In this document: positions 14,879 through 16,044 of the stretch, in pieces
Numbering within the stretch: the stretch's first letter is position 1
Layout of the letters: each line of letters begins with the position of its first letter
Source of the DNA: Actinomycetes bacterium
GTDB taxonomy: Bacteria > Actinomycetota > Acidimicrobiia > Acidimicrobiales > RAAP-2
Reading direction: 5' to 3'
DNA length: 16,044 nucleotides
NCBI GenBank assembly: GCA_021795095.1
Contig: JAJYPU010000033.1
Span: 1 to 16,044 of the forward strand
Translations under genes and position numbers: made by a program
Notes under the pieces: generated by a model
What the model saw: only the letters and a program-made list of their open reading frames with translations
Told to the model about the DNA's origin: nothing
The model's database searches: none

Positions 14879-16032
14879 CGCCGCGGGATCGAGCGACCAC
14901 GGCCGTCACCGCGGCCCGCCAGGACCTGCTCGACCTGAGTCACTTCATCCACGCGAACCCCGAACTCGGCTACGAGGAGTTCGTGAGCGCCGAGGCGGTC
15001 GCCCGGGCAGCCGAGTCCCACGGCTTTACGGTCGAACGCGGGATCGCCGGTCTCGCGACAGCCTTTCGCGCCTCGGCCGGACACGGGTCGCTGCACGTCG
15101 CGCTGTGCGCGGAATACGACGCGCTGCCCGACGTCGGTCACGCCTGCGGGCACAACATCATCGCCGCCGCGTCCCTCGGAGCGGCGATCGGTCTCGCAGC
15201 GGTCGCCGACGAACTCGACCTCACCGTCGTGCTGCTCGGAACCCCCTCCGAGGAGGGAGGCGGCGGCAAGATCGACCTCGTGAATGCGGGCTACTTCGAC
15301 GACGTCCACGTCGCGATGATGGTCCACCCCTGGCCGAGCGACCGGCTCGATGCCGCGTGCCTGGCCGTGGATCATTTCGACGTGCGCTACGACGGCCGTG
15401 AGGCCCACGCCTCGGCCGCCCCCTGGGAGGGCATCAACGCCCTAGACGCGCTGACGATTGCCCAGGTGTCACTGAGTCTCCTGCGTCAACAGCTACGCCC
15501 CGGCGACCAGATCCACGGCATCGTCGTCGAGGGCGGATCGGCCGCCAATATCATCCCGTCGCGCGTCGTCGGACGCTACATGTGCCGGGCGACCACGATC
15601 GACCGGCTGGCCGAACTGCGTGAGCGGGTCGATCGGTGCTTCAGCGCCGGCGCACTGGCGACTGGGGCCTCACTGACCATCACCACGCTCGGCAGCGCCT
15701 TCTCGCATATGGAGTCGGACCCCGACGTCCTTCGCCACTACCGCAGCGCGGCGGAGTCGCTGGGCCGGAGTTTCGAACTCGACGATCGCGGCGAACCGGC
15801 GCCCACGCTCTCGACGGACATGGCGAACGTCTCGCTCGTGGTCCCGTCCATCCATCCACTCCTCGCCATCGCGACGAACGGTGCGGTGAATCACCAACCC
15901 GAGTTCGCCGCCGCCTGCGTCGGCGAGAGCGCCGACGGCGCCGTCATTGACGGTGCCCTCGCGCTCGCGCGCACGGCGATCCTCGTGGCCGAGGACGCGC
16001 CACTTCGCCATCGACTCATGGAGCGAACATGA
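14875..16032 (+). CDS. M20 family amidohydrolase, PM20D2/AbgB-like
   Basis: Metal-dependent (usually two-zinc or manganese) amidohydrolase of peptidase family M20, subfamily D. The 385 residues show [11 protein letters not shown] (26-36), [17 protein letters not shown] (78-94) with ligands Cys91 and His93, [11 protein letters not shown] (125-135) with the catalytic Glu and a metal-ligand Glu, and His151 in [24 protein letters not shown] (175-192) lies in the lid domain, and His340 in NHQPEFAAA is near the end. HACGHN and the [11 protein letters not shown] block resemble PM20D2 (beta-alanyl-lysine dipeptidase) and AbgB (p-aminobenzoyl-glutamate hydrolase) more than hippurate hydrolases. The substrate is unknown. 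The ATG overlaps the carboxylase stop (ATGA) and the stop overlaps a further start, so it is mid-operon; there is no signal peptide. The functional link to the carboxylase is unclear. Confidence 0.88.
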   Translation: MTPRDRATTAVTAARQDLLDLSHFIHANPELGYEEFVSAEAVARAAESHGFTVERGIAGLATAFRASAGHGSLHVALCAEYDALPDVGHACGHNIIAAASLGAAIGLAAVADELDLTVVLLGTPSEEGGGGKIDLVNAGYFDDVHVAMMVHPWPSDRLDAACLAVDHFDVRYDGREAHASAAPWEGINALDALTIAQVSLSLLRQQLRPGDQIHGIVVEGGSAANIIPSRVVGRYMCRATTIDRLAELRERVDRCFSAGALATGASLTITTLGSAFSHMESDPDVLRHYRSAAESLGRSFELDDRGEPAPTLSTDMANVSLVVPSIHPLLAIATNGAVNHQPEFAAACVGESADGAVIDGALALARTAILVAEDAPLRHRLMERT

Positions 16033-16044
16033 TCAACGAACACG
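16029..16044 (+). CDS. Start of next gene in the carboxylase operon (partial)
   Basis: An ATG overlaps the M20 stop as ATGA, followed by the codons for I-N-E-H up to the window edge. Only five codons are visible, so no product can be named. The overlap pattern matches the other gene joints in this window. A carboxyltransferase beta subunit would fit the operon but nothing here shows it. Confidence 0.45.

Noticed and set aside
15133..15156. HACGHN instead of HACGHD in the M20 enzyme as a lost active-site residue
   Set aside because: Asn at this place is usual in the PM20D2/AbgB branch of the family, so it points to the subfamily and not to inactivation.
1..16044. Defence system, CRISPR array, biosynthetic cluster or prophage
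   Set aside because: All recognised genes are housekeeping or cell-envelope functions; no repeat-spacer pattern, integrase or toxin-antitoxin pair was seen. The only hint of mobility is the broken tldE end at the left edge.

Overview
The window looks like a housekeeping stretch of a high-GC Gram-positive (Actinomycetota) chromosome, possibly an early-branching class such as Acidimicrobiia. The reasons are strong G/C bias at third codon positions, frequent GTG starts, 4-base stop/start overlaps, TANNNT -10 boxes placed directly before start codons, an AccA3-type fused biotin carboxylase/BCCP, and a WbbL/RmlD pair next to birA. The class is an inference; I saw no rRNA or other phylogenetic marker that fixes it. 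I see no CRISPR array, tRNA, rRNA, prophage or complete insertion sequence, and no clearly new multi-gene system.

Layout. (1) 11-2364, minus: tldD-tldE, a two-gene metalloprotease operon. The last quarter of tldE is replaced by unrelated sequence, so the gene appears damaged. (2) 2427-4781, plus: dxs (first step of the MEP isoprenoid pathway) and msrB (methionine sulfoxide repair). dxs diverges from tldD across 62 bp. (3) 4786-10264, minus: secA-prfB-ftsE-ftsX, an order also known from Firmicutes, joining Sec export, translation termination and the divisome ABC transporter FtsEX. (4) 10265-10563: a 299-bp non-coding gap with two candidate secA promoters and a long GC-rich hairpin. (5) 10564-13060, minus: birA-rmlD-wbbL-like, three genes joined by GTGA overlaps, linking biotin ligase with dTDP-rhamnose synthesis and a probable rhamnosyltransferase. 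(6) 13124-16044, plus: an acyl-CoA carboxylase alpha subunit, an M20 amidohydrolase and the first codons of a further gene, joined by ATGA overlaps.

How the parts fit. BirA should biotinylate Lys550 of the divergently encoded carboxylase, and the predicted -10 boxes of the two genes overlap by two bases. SecA and FtsEX act at the membrane in export and in cell-wall hydrolysis at division; WbbL and RmlD act in cell-wall or surface glycan assembly. The most interesting points are the broken tldE end, the repeated leaderless promoter layout, the overlapping birA/acc promoters and the structured region upstream of secA.
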